Shown here piece after piece: positions 16,055 to 23,840 of a stretch of DNA of 41,356 bases. A program made the translations under genes and the position numbers. Every line of letters starts with the position of its first letter. The stretch's first letter is position 1. Source of the stretch: Verrucomicrobiia bacterium (GTDB lineage Bacteria; Verrucomicrobiota; Verrucomicrobiia; Verrucomicrobiales; Akkermansiaceae). The notes under the pieces were generated by a model that had not been told where the DNA came from, did not search any database, and saw only the letters and a program-made list of their open reading frames with translations. The stretch spans positions 1 through 41,356 of the forward strand of contig JAUIGV010000041.1 of NCBI GenBank assembly GCA_030432565.1, written 5' to 3'.

Positions 16055-16065
16055 ACTGCCCCTTA

Positions 16066-17070
16066 ATGAAATTGATTTGCCTCACGCTGCTTGCAGCCCA
16101 GCTCCCCATGTCTGGAGATCGTTTGCCGTCGGGGCCGGGTTTGGCTGCCCTTTATCCAGCTGATCAGGGAATCGAAAAAGATGCCAGGGTTGTGCAGGTC
16201 GAGGCTTTTGAGCAGCAGAAAATCAACCAGCTGATCTCCGGTTGGGAGTCGGTGAAATCAGAACGAGATCTAAGCTTCAGCGATGAACGTCCGCAGCAAA
16301 GCGGAGGTAAAAAATCTTTGTTGATGGATCGCAAGTCAGGCCCCGGAGGGGCGCTTTACCGGCGGATTAAGAACGCTGAAGGTGGTTTTGGTTTTGAGCA
16401 ACTCTTCGTTCGCTACTATGTGAAGTTTGCGGAGGATTGCGGCGAGCTGCATCACTTTGGAACCTGTCTCGGAGGGAATAATCCCGCGACCGCGTGGCCG
16501 AGCGTGAAGGCCGGATTTCCTACCGATGGAGCGAAGTCATTTTGGTCGGGAATCGAGCCATTCGGCAAACGATGGACCTGGGACTACTACACCTACTGGT
16601 GTGAGATGGGCGGCAGTCCTCCGCGCGGACAAACCTGGGGGAATAGCTTTATCCACGATGAGTCGCTCAAGGTGAAGAAGGGGAAATGGATTTGCATCGA
16701 GCAGATGATCAAGATGAACGATATTGGCGATACCAACGGGGAACAGGCCCTCTGGATTGACGGCAAACTGGTCTCCCATTTGGGAAAGGGTTTCCCAAAG
16801 GGGCGGTGGATCTTCGACAAATTTCAGCCGGGCCGAAGTGGTGACGGGGTGCGTTGGAATCAGAAGGAAAACACGCGGGACTACTTCAAGGTTCCCGAAG
16901 GCGGATCTCCTTTCGAAGGCTTTCGCTGGCGCACCGTACCGGAACTCAACATCAACTTCCTCTGGCTTTACGTTTACACCGAGAAACCGGCCGGTCACCA
17001 AATCAAGGTCTGGTTCGATGATGTCGTGGTCGCCACGGAATACATCGGCCCCCTGGTGGCAAAGAAATAG
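16066..17070 (+). CDS. Predicted exported jelly-roll protein, polysaccharide lyase-like
   Basis: 334 residues with a weak N-terminal signal (MKLICLTLLAAQLPMSG). The body is Trp/Tyr/Gly-rich with features of concanavalin-like polysaccharide lyases: 'LYRRIKNAEGGFGFEQLFVRYYVKF', 'DCGELHHFGTCLGG', 'WDYYTYWCEMGG', 'KGKWICIEQMIKMND', 'GEQALWIDGKLVSHLGKGF', and the closing strand 'IKVWFDDVVVATEYIGP'. The 'W-x-x-E...dG.x.xWiDGK' block and the final 'FDDVVVAT-YIGP' strand are the parts shared with PL14/PL20-like jelly rolls. I cannot fix the CAZy family or catalytic residues by eye, and a non-catalytic role is possible. It starts 11 bp after the DUF3313-like gene and converges on a sulfatase with a 3-bp gap. 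A chain-cleaving enzyme next to sulfatases would fit a sulfated-polysaccharide locus. Confidence 0.65.
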   Translation: MKLICLTLLAAQLPMSGDRLPSGPGLAALYPADQGIEKDARVVQVEAFEQQKINQLISGWESVKSERDLSFSDERPQQSGGKKSLLMDRKSGPGGALYRRIKNAEGGFGFEQLFVRYYVKFAEDCGELHHFGTCLGGNNPATAWPSVKAGFPTDGAKSFWSGIEPFGKRWTWDYYTYWCEMGGSPPRGQTWGNSFIHDESLKVKKGKWICIEQMIKMNDIGDTNGEQALWIDGKLVSHLGKGFPKGRWIFDKFQPGRSGDGVRWNQKENTRDYFKVPEGGSPFEGFRWRTVPELNINFLWLYVYTEKPAGHQIKVWFDDVVVATEYIGPLVAKK

Positions 17071-17073
17071 ACC

Positions 17074-18495
17074 TCAATACCTCAGCCCGAGATCGTTGGT
17101 GCGCACCTCCTTGAGTTTCGCTGCCATTTGTACCCGGAATCGCGCGATCACTTCGGCATGCGCCGGATCCTTGGCAAGGTTGGTGTATTGCTTGGGATCT
17201 TTTTTCATATCAAAAAGCTCTTCGTCCCCTTTGCCGTCTTTCCCATAGGCGATGTAGGCCCAGTCCTGTTCCCTCAGGAGGAAGCCCTTGCCGTTCACGC
17301 TAAAGGCGGCATCGCGCACTTTCTCCTTGGGGTCGCTCATCAATTTAGAGATGTCTTTTCCTTGCAGACGTTTCGGGACTTCGAGTCCACAGAGGCTTGA
17401 GAGAGTAGGATACAGGTCAAGGAGTTCCACCAGCGAGTTGCAAACCGCAGGCTTCTTTCCGGGCATGCGGATGATGAGAGGAACCGCCGCAGATTCATCG
17501 TGCAGACTCACCTTGGCCCAGAAATCGTGCTCGCCGAGATGGTATCCGTGATCACTGGTGAAGATCACAATGGTATTATCATCCAATCCGGCTTCGCTTA
17601 CCGCATCGAGCACTTGTCCGACCAGCCGATCCATGAAAACCACCGAGGCATAATAGCCGCCCACCGCCTTCTTTTGCCGGCGAATGTCCATTTTCATGTT
17701 CTTGCTCGTTTTGTAGTTGATGCCAGCCTTGGGAATATCAGCCCAATCATTTTCGATCTTTGGAGGAAGCGCCATCTTCGAGTAGGGAAGAAAATCGGTG
17801 TAGTCTTTTCTGGGAGCGACGAAGGGGACGTGCGGACGGACAAATCCCACTCCGAGAAAGAAGGGCTCGTCCTTGTGCTTCTTGATCAATTCGATGGCTT
17901 TGGCTGTCGTCTTGCCGTCCGAGTGCACGAGGTCATCGCCATCAGCTTCAACAACGACGAAGGTGTTGCCACCCACCGGGCCGGGCTTTCGTCCGTCAGC
18001 ATTGTTCTCCAGGGTCTCGCCATCACCCGGGGCCTTCCACTCTGGGCCGGGCGAGTTGAATCGCTCGGTCCAGGAGGCGGGATCGTCCGCGCCGTCGGTT
18101 CCTTTTTCAATACCTCCCGGAACTCCCATGTGGAAGATTTTGGAAACCCGTGCGGTGTAGTATCCGTTGTTTTTGAAGTGCTGCGCCCAAGTGGCTCGAT
18201 CACCAATCGCAGGGCGGGGTGACCCATAGCCAAGCATCTTGATGGCATGCGGATAGTAACCACTCATAAATGAGGCCCGCGAAGGTCCGCAGTAGGTTCC
18301 CTGGCAATAGGCCCTGGTAAACCGGGTTCCTTGTGAGGCGAGGCGGTCAATGTTCGGGGTCTTACAAACCTCGTTGCCATAGCAGGAAAGGGCGGTTGCG
18401 GTGAGATCATCCGAGATGATAAAGAGAACGTTGGGCTTCTCGGCACCGAGAGCGGAGAACGAGATGGAGGCAAGGGTCAGGAAGAAGTGTTTCAT
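17074..18495 (-). CDS. Exported type I sulfatase (iduronate-2-sulfatase-like)
   Basis: 473 residues with a signal peptide ending near 'SALGA'. Motifs: 'NVLFIISDDLTATALSCYG' (Asp29-Asp30), 'GTYCGPSRASFMSG' (formylglycine Cys69, Arg73, C-x-P-x-R), 'YTARVSKIFHMG', 'PFFLGVGFVRPHVPFVAP', 'TIVIFTSDHGYHLGEHDFWAK' and 'DWAYIAYGKDGKGDEELFD'. The 'SDHGYHLGEH' and 'GVGFVRPHVPF' blocks again place it in the iduronate-2-sulfatase-like branch. Its ATG overlaps the stop of the upstream dehydratase (ATGA, 18492-18495), so an exported sulfatase is translationally coupled to a cytoplasmic sugar-acid dehydratase. That pairing is the best local hint that the sulfatase substrate feeds an aldonate pathway. Confidence 0.95.
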   Translation of the reverse strand: MKHFFLTLASISFSALGAEKPNVLFIISDDLTATALSCYGNEVCKTPNIDRLASQGTRFTRAYCQGTYCGPSRASFMSGYYPHAIKMLGYGSPRPAIGDRATWAQHFKNNGYYTARVSKIFHMGVPGGIEKGTDGADDPASWTERFNSPGPEWKAPGDGETLENNADGRKPGPVGGNTFVVVEADGDDLVHSDGKTTAKAIELIKKHKDEPFFLGVGFVRPHVPFVAPRKDYTDFLPYSKMALPPKIENDWADIPKAGINYKTSKNMKMDIRRQKKAVGGYYASVVFMDRLVGQVLDAVSEAGLDDNTIVIFTSDHGYHLGEHDFWAKVSLHDESAAVPLIIRMPGKKPAVCNSLVELLDLYPTLSSLCGLEVPKRLQGKDISKLMSDPKEKVRDAAFSVNGKGFLLREQDWAYIAYGKDGKGDEELFDMKKDPKQYTNLAKDPAHAEVIARFRVQMAAKLKEVRTNDLGLRY

Positions 18496-20420
18496 GAGTT
18501 TCGGAGTTTTGAGATGATGGATTCGACATCGTAAACGCAGCCACCCCAGGAACCGCCGCTGACATCCTGAAGGGCGGCCCAGAGACGGGTGTCATCGGGG
18601 ACATCGGGATTGGCCTGGAGCGCGGGATTGGTTTCGCGCGAGGAGAGATTTTCAGAACCGGTATAGTCGACCCATCCTTTCATGTTCCGGCAATCAATCT
18701 TGATTCGGATCGGATCCCCATCGCGAAGTTTTCCAATCGGTCCGCCCGACCACGCCTCCGGAGAAATATGCCCGATACAGGCTCCCGTTGAGACGCCGGA
18801 AAAACGACCGTCGGTGATGAGCGCCACTTCTTTTCCCCACGAAAGATGCTTGAGTGCGATGGTCAGTTGGGCGGTCTCAGGCATCCCGCAACCAACCGGA
18901 CCGTATCCGATCAGAACAATGACGTCGCCCTTGCGAATGCGATCATCTCCGGTGGACTTCACGGCGGCGATGGCATCGGGCTCCGAGGTGAAGACACGGG
19001 CCGGACCTTCGTGCAGGTAAATTCCATTGTCATCAATGAGCGAGGGATCGATCGCGGTGGATTTGATGAGCGAGCCTTCGGGAGCGAGGTTTCCTTCGGG
19101 AAAAGTCACGGTGGAAGTGAGTCCGTTTGCGCGGGCTTGAGTTGGAGACTGAATCACGGTCTCGGGATCGATGCCGTCAAGTTGGGTCAGCTTTTCCTTG
19201 AGCCGCGAACGACGTTCGGAGCGCTCCCACCATTCCAGATTTTCACCGAGAGTCTGACCCGTCACCGTCATCGCATCAAGGTGGAGCTTGCCCATCTCGC
19301 GCAGGTGGAGCATGACCTCGGGAACCCCGCCTGCCAGAAAAACCTGCACCGTGGCAAAGTGTTGCGGGCCATTCGGGAGAGCATCGACGAGGCGGGGAAT
19401 GTCGGCATTAAAGCGCCTCCAATCATCAACGTCTGGACGTTTCAATCCTGCCTGATGCGCGATCGCCGGAAGGTGCATGATCAGATTGGTCGAGCCGCCG
19501 AAAGCACAGTGGAGAGCGAGAGCATTCTCGATTGATTTTTCGGAGAGGATGTCGGAGGTGGTGAGACCGTTCTTTTCCATGTCGAGCATGGCCAGTGCCG
19601 AACGCCTCCCCATGTCCTTCCAAATCTCAGTTCCGGAAGGTGCCAGCGCGGAGTGGGGGAGCGAAAGCCCGAGCGCTTCCGCGACCACTTGAGCCGTCGC
19701 GGCCGTGCCCAGGAATTGGCATCCCCCGCCGGGAGATCCGCAGGACCGGCAGGCGGCGTGCGCGGCATAGTCCAGCGAGATCTCACCTTGCGAATAGCGC
19801 GCCCCGATCGTCTGGATGCGGCCCAGGTCTTCGTCGGTTTCCTCACTGAGCAAAGAAACTCCACCCGGAACGAGAATCGTGGGTAGGGATTGCGTTGCAG
19901 CGAGAGCCATCAGCATGGCGGGCAGGCCCTTGTCACAAGTCGCGACTCCGATGACTCCTTTGCGCGTGGGGTGCGAGCGAATGAGGCGACGAAACACCAT
20001 CGAGGCATCATTGCGATAGGGCAGCGAATCCATCATCCCGTCAGTCCCCTGGGTTCGTCCGTCACAAGGATCGGAGACAAAGCCGGCGAAGGGAATTCCT
20101 CCGGCCGCCGTGATCGTCTTGGCGGCCTCCTCCATGAGCAGGCCGACTTCAAAATGCCCGGTGTGGTAACCAAGAGCGACCGGCGTTCCGTCTTCCCGAC
20201 GGATGCCGCCTTGCGTGGAAAGGATCAGATAGTCACTCCCCGCGACATTCTCTGAAGACCAACCCATGCCCACATTCTGGGTCCAGCCGAAGAGGTGGCC
20301 CGACGGCTCGGTGGCCAGCTTCTCAGGAGTAAACGGAAGCGCCCCGGCGGGTCCGGGAGCCTTGGTCTTGAGAGTATAAATTTCCTCCAGACCGGAGTCG
20401 AAAATAAGAGAACGATTCAT
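18492..20420 (-). CDS. yjhG: IlvD/Edd-family sugar-acid dehydratase (YjhG/YagF type)
   Basis: 642 residues from the ATG at 20420. An open frame reaches 20540, but only this start gives the family N-terminus. The sequence follows YjhG/YagF dehydratases closely: 'NVGMGWSSENVAG', 'LSTQGGIRREDGTPVALGYH', 'FVSDPCDGRTQGTDGMMDS', 'GVATCDKGLPAMLMA', 'CRSCGSPGGGCQFLGTA', 'ALALHCAFGGSTN' and the C-terminal 'GYGPVGCGMPE', 'ALITDGRFSGVSTGACIGHISPEA'. Cys119, Cys162 and Cys234 are the likely Fe-S ligands. E. coli homologs dehydrate D-xylonate to 2-keto-3-deoxy-xylonate; related enzymes use other aldonates such as fuconate or galactonate, so the real substrate is open. Cytoplasmic. Coupled to the downstream sulfatase by a 4-bp overlap. 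No aldolase or kinase for the keto-deoxy product is in the window. Confidence 0.9.
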   Translation of the reverse strand: MNRSLIFDSGLEEIYTLKTKAPGPAGALPFTPEKLATEPSGHLFGWTQNVGMGWSSENVAGSDYLILSTQGGIRREDGTPVALGYHTGHFEVGLLMEEAAKTITAAGGIPFAGFVSDPCDGRTQGTDGMMDSLPYRNDASMVFRRLIRSHPTRKGVIGVATCDKGLPAMLMALAATQSLPTILVPGGVSLLSEETDEDLGRIQTIGARYSQGEISLDYAAHAACRSCGSPGGGCQFLGTAATAQVVAEALGLSLPHSALAPSGTEIWKDMGRRSALAMLDMEKNGLTTSDILSEKSIENALALHCAFGGSTNLIMHLPAIAHQAGLKRPDVDDWRRFNADIPRLVDALPNGPQHFATVQVFLAGGVPEVMLHLREMGKLHLDAMTVTGQTLGENLEWWERSERRSRLKEKLTQLDGIDPETVIQSPTQARANGLTSTVTFPEGNLAPEGSLIKSTAIDPSLIDDNGIYLHEGPARVFTSEPDAIAAVKSTGDDRIRKGDVIVLIGYGPVGCGMPETAQLTIALKHLSWGKEVALITDGRFSGVSTGACIGHISPEAWSGGPIGKLRDGDPIRIKIDCRNMKGWVDYTGSENLSSRETNPALQANPDVPDDTRLWAALQDVSGGSWGGCVYDVESIISKLRNS

Positions 20421-20578
20421 GAAAAAGAAAAGTGCTGGTGAAGGATCCGTCAGGAACCAGCGGCAGCACCCACAATCGCTCCCAAATGCTGTGCTGAAAA
20501 GAGGAAAGCAGCGAGTCGAATGAAAAGCCCCGCATTCCAACTTCCAAAAGAGTCCCGTCTGCGCTAGCCTCCCGGGCG

Positions 20579-21814
20579 ATGAAACCGGGCCTTCAACAAC
20601 CTGTCTTAGACTTAGACTTTAGGTCTGGTGTTTTCATCTTGGCTTCGTTGATTGTCCTCCTTCTGGTTGGAGTTGGCTACCAACTTTCTATCATTACGCC
20701 GTTTCCCGTCGTCATAGCCGCAGATCCGTTTCCGGCGACGGAACCATATGGGCTTTATGTCTACGATTCATTCCTTGAGGCCAAGGGCTTTGAGCATCCG
20801 GGCTCCCAAATTATGCTGTCAATCAGTGTGTTAGCAATCCCGGTGCCTCGTCAGACTCGGAAAACGGAGTCGGCATCCCGCCGCAATGTTGCTATGGCAT
20901 CCATGATCATCCTGCAACGTCATTGCCTTAAACGAGAGAATCACGAATACGGCTACAGGTATTACGATCCGGTGACGGGGAGGTGGCCAAGCAGAGATCC
21001 CATTGGGGAAAGGGGAGGAGTCAATCTCTATGGGATGGTGGGGAATAACCCTATTAGTAGGCTGGATCAGCTAGGTTTAATTGGTGTTGATCCTAATTAT
21101 GATTTGGACGAGGGGGTCAGGGGACTAATGAAGTCACTTAAGCCTGATAACTCCCCGCTCACGGGTAGTGAAAAAATAATGGATGCAGATTTTTCTTATA
21201 AGTTCTTTGTCCGTCAGGATTTAAGTAAAGATGATATAAGGCGAATGAGATTGTCAACTAGTAGCACGGAAGGAGGAGCGGCAACCGGTCAAATTTCTGG
21301 GGAGGCTGTATTTAAGAGAAGCCCAACTTGTCCCGCAGATTGTTGTAATCAGGTGAGAATGAAAAAAGGCCGTGTGCTTGGCTCTGTTTGGTGGCAAGAT
21401 CCAAGATTGGACAGGATTGGCAAAAATTCAAAGAAGCATGAATTAGGACATGTCGTAGACTCGATTGAAGCGGGGAGGCTTTATACAAAGCATGGTGTTC
21501 ATATTGCTAGAGGTGCTGGCTGTGTAAATGAGGATGCAGCAAAATGCTATAAAAGCGCAATTGAAAACGAATTAGAGGTAGTTTATAATAGCCGCCTAAG
21601 AGTGATAGAATCACTGCGCCATCTTTCTGCAAATGCTCCGAATGGTCTTGGTGGTAACCCTGAGTATATGGCATACCCTGACTCCCTTCAGGGAACGGAA
21701 AGGTTGAAGGCGTGGAATGCCTGGAGGGCTCATGAGCAGGCGCGTGGTGCGCTGGTAAATAAGCTGTCGGATTGTAGGAGGCTGAATGGAAAATGTGGAT
21801 TTACACACCCCTAA
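20579..21814 (+). CDS. Orphan Rhs tip with C-terminal HELGH metalloprotease-like toxin domain
   Basis: 411 residues. The N-terminal ~115 residues contain one membrane segment ('[20 protein letters not shown]') and no recognisable domain. They are followed abruptly by the conserved end of an Rhs core, '[20 protein letters not shown]', then '[19 protein letters not shown]' (about residues 123-165). After it comes a ~245-residue variable tail that is AT-richer than the neighbours and holds a zincin motif '[15 protein letters not shown]' (His287, Glu288, His291), several Cys and a later '[12 protein letters not shown]' whose Glu could be a third ligand. This is the plan of a polymorphic toxin: core, junction, C-terminal effector. 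The large Rhs shell is missing, so this may be a displaced tip, or inactive. The candidate immunity gene starts 4 bp downstream. The fusion of the N-terminal segment to the Rhs piece may be a recombination scar. Confidence 0.72.
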   Translation: MKPGLQQPVLDLDFRSGVFILASLIVLLLVGVGYQLSIITPFPVVIAADPFPATEPYGLYVYDSFLEAKGFEHPGSQIMLSISVLAIPVPRQTRKTESASRRNVAMASMIILQRHCLKRENHEYGYRYYDPVTGRWPSRDPIGERGGVNLYGMVGNNPISRLDQLGLIGVDPNYDLDEGVRGLMKSLKPDNSPLTGSEKIMDADFSYKFFVRQDLSKDDIRRMRLSTSSTEGGAATGQISGEAVFKRSPTCPADCCNQVRMKKGRVLGSVWWQDPRLDRIGKNSKKHELGHVVDSIEAGRLYTKHGVHIARGAGCVNEDAAKCYKSAIENELEVVYNSRLRVIESLRHLSANAPNGLGGNPEYMAYPDSLQGTERLKAWNAWRAHEQARGALVNKLSDCRRLNGKCGFTHP

Positions 21815-21818
21815 AATC

Positions 21819-22307
21819 ATGAAGAAATCGTGTTTAGTGATCCTTTGCATCCTCTCTTTCGTTTCTTGTGAGCGAGACGAGACTCCTTCGAAAGAGATGC
21901 GCCTTCCACTAGAAGGAGAAGAGATAGCTAAATCATTTTCAATGATCTCAATAAGGCCATTTCCTTCTGCTGGAGTTGAGATGATTTTGGCCTCTAAAGA
22001 TGAAGACTACTTTGAGATTGTCGATACACACCGTAATTTTAAAATAAAAAAAAATCAATTTTCTGATTTTTTAAGAAAGCAGTCGCAGAATAGTTATAAA
22101 ACCAATGAGAAATCCAAATTTTTCGTTATTGATCTTTACTCTGAAAATGGGGTTGAGCGTTCGATTAAAGTTGGTAGGGGAAGTCAGTGTGGAGAACATA
22201 TTTTTTGGTTGTTCTATGATGTTTTTGGTGGGATCGTAACGGACATGTTGAATGAGCCATCTGATTTTTCGGCTAGATCTAATGTGTTTTTCAATGTCGT
22301 TAGGTAG
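21819..22307 (+). CDS. Small lipoprotein, candidate immunity protein
   Basis: 162 residues from the ATG at 21819, which begins 'MKKSCLVILCILSFVSC', a clear lipoprotein signal. An upstream in-frame ATG at 21786 overlaps the Rhs gene and would bury the signal. The mature part is charged and AT-rich: 'EGEEIAKSFSMISIRPFPSAG', 'DYFEIVDTHRNFKIKKNQFSDFLRK', 'GVERSIKVGRGSQCGEHIFWLFYDVFGGIVTDML'. I recognise no family. Its position 4 bp after an Rhs toxin, its small size and its base composition fit an immunity protein. A lipidated, periplasm-facing location would fit a toxin acting in the envelope. This assignment is by context only. It is followed by the repeat region at 22329-22576. Confidence 0.68.
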   Translation: MKKSCLVILCILSFVSCERDETPSKEMRLPLEGEEIAKSFSMISIRPFPSAGVEMILASKDEDYFEIVDTHRNFKIKKNQFSDFLRKQSQNSYKTNEKSKFFVIDLYSENGVERSIKVGRGSQCGEHIFWLFYDVFGGIVTDMLNEPSDFSARSNVFFNVVR

Positions 22308-22328
22308 TTGTCGCAAATTTCGATGCCA

Positions 22329-22576
22329 GATTTGTCTGCCAGAGATTTGTCTGCCAGGCATATCGTAGGGGTAGGTTGCTCGATCCTTTTAGCTGCAATG
22401 GTTTCCGGTCGATTTGTCTGCCAGGCATATCGTAGGGGTAGATTGCTCGATCCTTTTAGCTGCAATGGTTTCCGGAGATTTTCGTTTGCTTGAGATTTGT
22501 CTGCCAGGCATATCGTAAACGTAGGCTGCTCGATCCCTTTAGCTGCAATGGTTTCCGGTGATTTTCGTTTGCTTGG
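22329..22576. repeat. Three direct 65-bp repeats (83-bp unit) upstream of a RAYT-like gene
   Basis: Three near-identical 65-bp copies lie at 22344-22408, 22411-22475 and 22494-22558, each starting GATTTGTCTGCCAGGCATAT and ending GCTGCAATGGTTTCCGG. Copies 2 and 3 are each followed by the same 18-bp tail (ATTTTCGTTTGCTTG core), giving an 83-bp unit; copy 1 is followed by only 2 bp. A 13-bp truncated copy lies at 22329-22341. Each copy holds the small palindrome TGCCAGGCA and the tetranucleotide GTAG. Copies 1 and 2 differ at one base; copy 3 differs at about six. Position just upstream of a REP-associated transposase gene suggests REP-like elements. Confidence 0.85.
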
Positions 22577-22623
22577 GTTGGGGCAGATTTCGGGGTTTTC
22601 AAAGTGTTTTGGTGATGCAAAAA

Positions 22624-22636
22624 TATGCCAGGCATA
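22624..22636. repeat. Perfect palindrome related to the 65-bp repeats
   Basis: TATGCCAGGCATA is a perfect inverted repeat around a central A and contains the TGCCAGGCATA of the 65-bp copies. It lies 45 bp before the transposase start. It could fold as a 5-bp stem with a 3-nt loop, the kind of small hairpin that HUH transposases recognise. Confidence 0.55.
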
Positions 22637-22681
22637 CAAAAAGAGATCGACAAGATCCGTTTGGCTTTTTAGGGTGCTCGC

Positions 22682-23827
22682 ATGAATCTCCAATCCCCGC
22701 AGAACAAAACATCCAGCCCCAAGAGAGAGTGGTCTCCTCTCGAGCTTGCGGAGATGAAAACGGGAAAATATCTGGGGCAGATTCATCGACCGAAGGGCTT
22801 TGCGAGCCGACGACGGATCAAGCCCGAAAAGGGCTCGGCCTGCTACCATGTGATGTCGCGGACGGTGAACGGTGAGTTCCTCTTTGGCCCCACGGAAAAG
22901 GAAGCATTTCAGAGGATGATGCGCCGGATGGCGCGATTCGCCGGGGTGGAGATTTTCACTTATGTGGTGATGGATAACCACTTTCACATCCTCCTCAAAG
23001 TTCCGGATCGCTCGAAGTGGCTTCGTCGCTTTGACTCGAAGGACCACGAAGCCGCAGACGCAGGAGAACGTAGGCTTCTTGCTCATCTTTCGACCGTTTA
23101 TTCGAAGGCGTTTCTCAGGCAGTTGGAGAACGAACTCAAAAGTCTCCGGGAACGTGGTTTGGAGGATGCGGCACTGTTGCTACTGGAGCGCTTCAAACGG
23201 CGCTTCTGTGATGTCAGTCTCTTTGTCAAAGAACTGAAGGAGCGTTTCAGTCGTTGGTTTAACAAGCAGAATGGTCGACGGGGAACACTGTGGATGGATC
23301 GATTCAAGTGTGTTTGCGTGGATGGCGAAGCCGCCCTGGCGACGATGGCAGCTTACATCGATCTCAATCCGGTGAGAGCGGGAATCGTGGAGGATCCGGC
23401 GCTTTATGACTGGAGTGGTTACGGGGAAGCCTCGGGAGGAAGTCGACGGGCGCGACGCGGTCTCTGCAAGGCTCTCAATTTACCCCAGGATTCCTGGGAG
23501 AGTCGGGCCTTGCCGCGATACCGTTTGTTTCTTTTTGATGAAGGACTGGCGGTGGAGCCAAAATCAAAGTCCCTCGGTGCGGGCAAGCGAAAGCGGCGGG
23601 GTGTTTCGCCAGAGGCACGCGGGAAGGTGATTGAAGAGAAAGGGGAGATTTCGCCATCGCTTGCACTGATGAAACGGGTCTCCGCGTTTTCAAACGGGGT
23701 GGCGATTGGAGGTGAGGTATTCGTGAAAACGATGACAGCGCGCTATCAGCGAGCGATGGATCGAAAACGGGAACGAATTCCAAAACACGTGGAAGGAACA
23801 GGAGGGTTTTTCGTGATGCGGGAATGA
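22682..23827 (+). CDS. REP-associated tyrosine transposase-like protein (HUH, Y1 family)
   Basis: 381 residues. The Y1/HUH domain spans about residues 50-235: 'CYHVMSRTVNGEFLFG', then the metal-binding 'VVMDNHFHILLKVP' (His100 and His102) and the RAYT signature 'MAAYIDLNPVRAGIVEDPALYDWSGYG', which carries the candidate catalytic Tyr. Between the two lies an unusually long helical insert of about 100 residues rich in Arg, Lys and Leu. The ~140-residue C-terminus is basic. RAYTs are single-copy, domesticated relatives of IS200/IS605 transposases that act on REP repeats; the 65-bp repeats just upstream fit. There are no insertion-sequence ends or target-site duplication. The ATG at 22682 is chosen because it gives the full conserved N-terminus. 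DNA-nicking activity is expected but untested. Confidence 0.88.
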   Translation: MNLQSPQNKTSSPKREWSPLELAEMKTGKYLGQIHRPKGFASRRRIKPEKGSACYHVMSRTVNGEFLFGPTEKEAFQRMMRRMARFAGVEIFTYVVMDNHFHILLKVPDRSKWLRRFDSKDHEAADAGERRLLAHLSTVYSKAFLRQLENELKSLRERGLEDAALLLLERFKRRFCDVSLFVKELKERFSRWFNKQNGRRGTLWMDRFKCVCVDGEAALATMAAYIDLNPVRAGIVEDPALYDWSGYGEASGGSRRARRGLCKALNLPQDSWESRALPRYRLFLFDEGLAVEPKSKSLGAGKRKRRGVSPEARGKVIEEKGEISPSLALMKRVSAFSNGVAIGGEVFVKTMTARYQRAMDRKRERIPKHVEGTGGFFVMRE

Positions 23828-23840
23828 GTAAGACTCTCGG

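Noticed and set aside
20421-20540. N-terminal extension of the dehydratase
   Set aside because: The 40 extra residues are Cys/Phe-rich and unlike the family; the ATG at 20420 gives the expected N-terminus.
22344-22558. CRISPR-like array
   Set aside because: Repeats are 65 bp with spacers of 2 and 18 bp, the 18-bp spacer recurs, and no cas genes are near.
22214-23086. Minus-strand 290-aa reading frame
   Set aside because: It runs antisense through the transposase and the repeats; its repeated peptides are translations of the 65-bp repeats.
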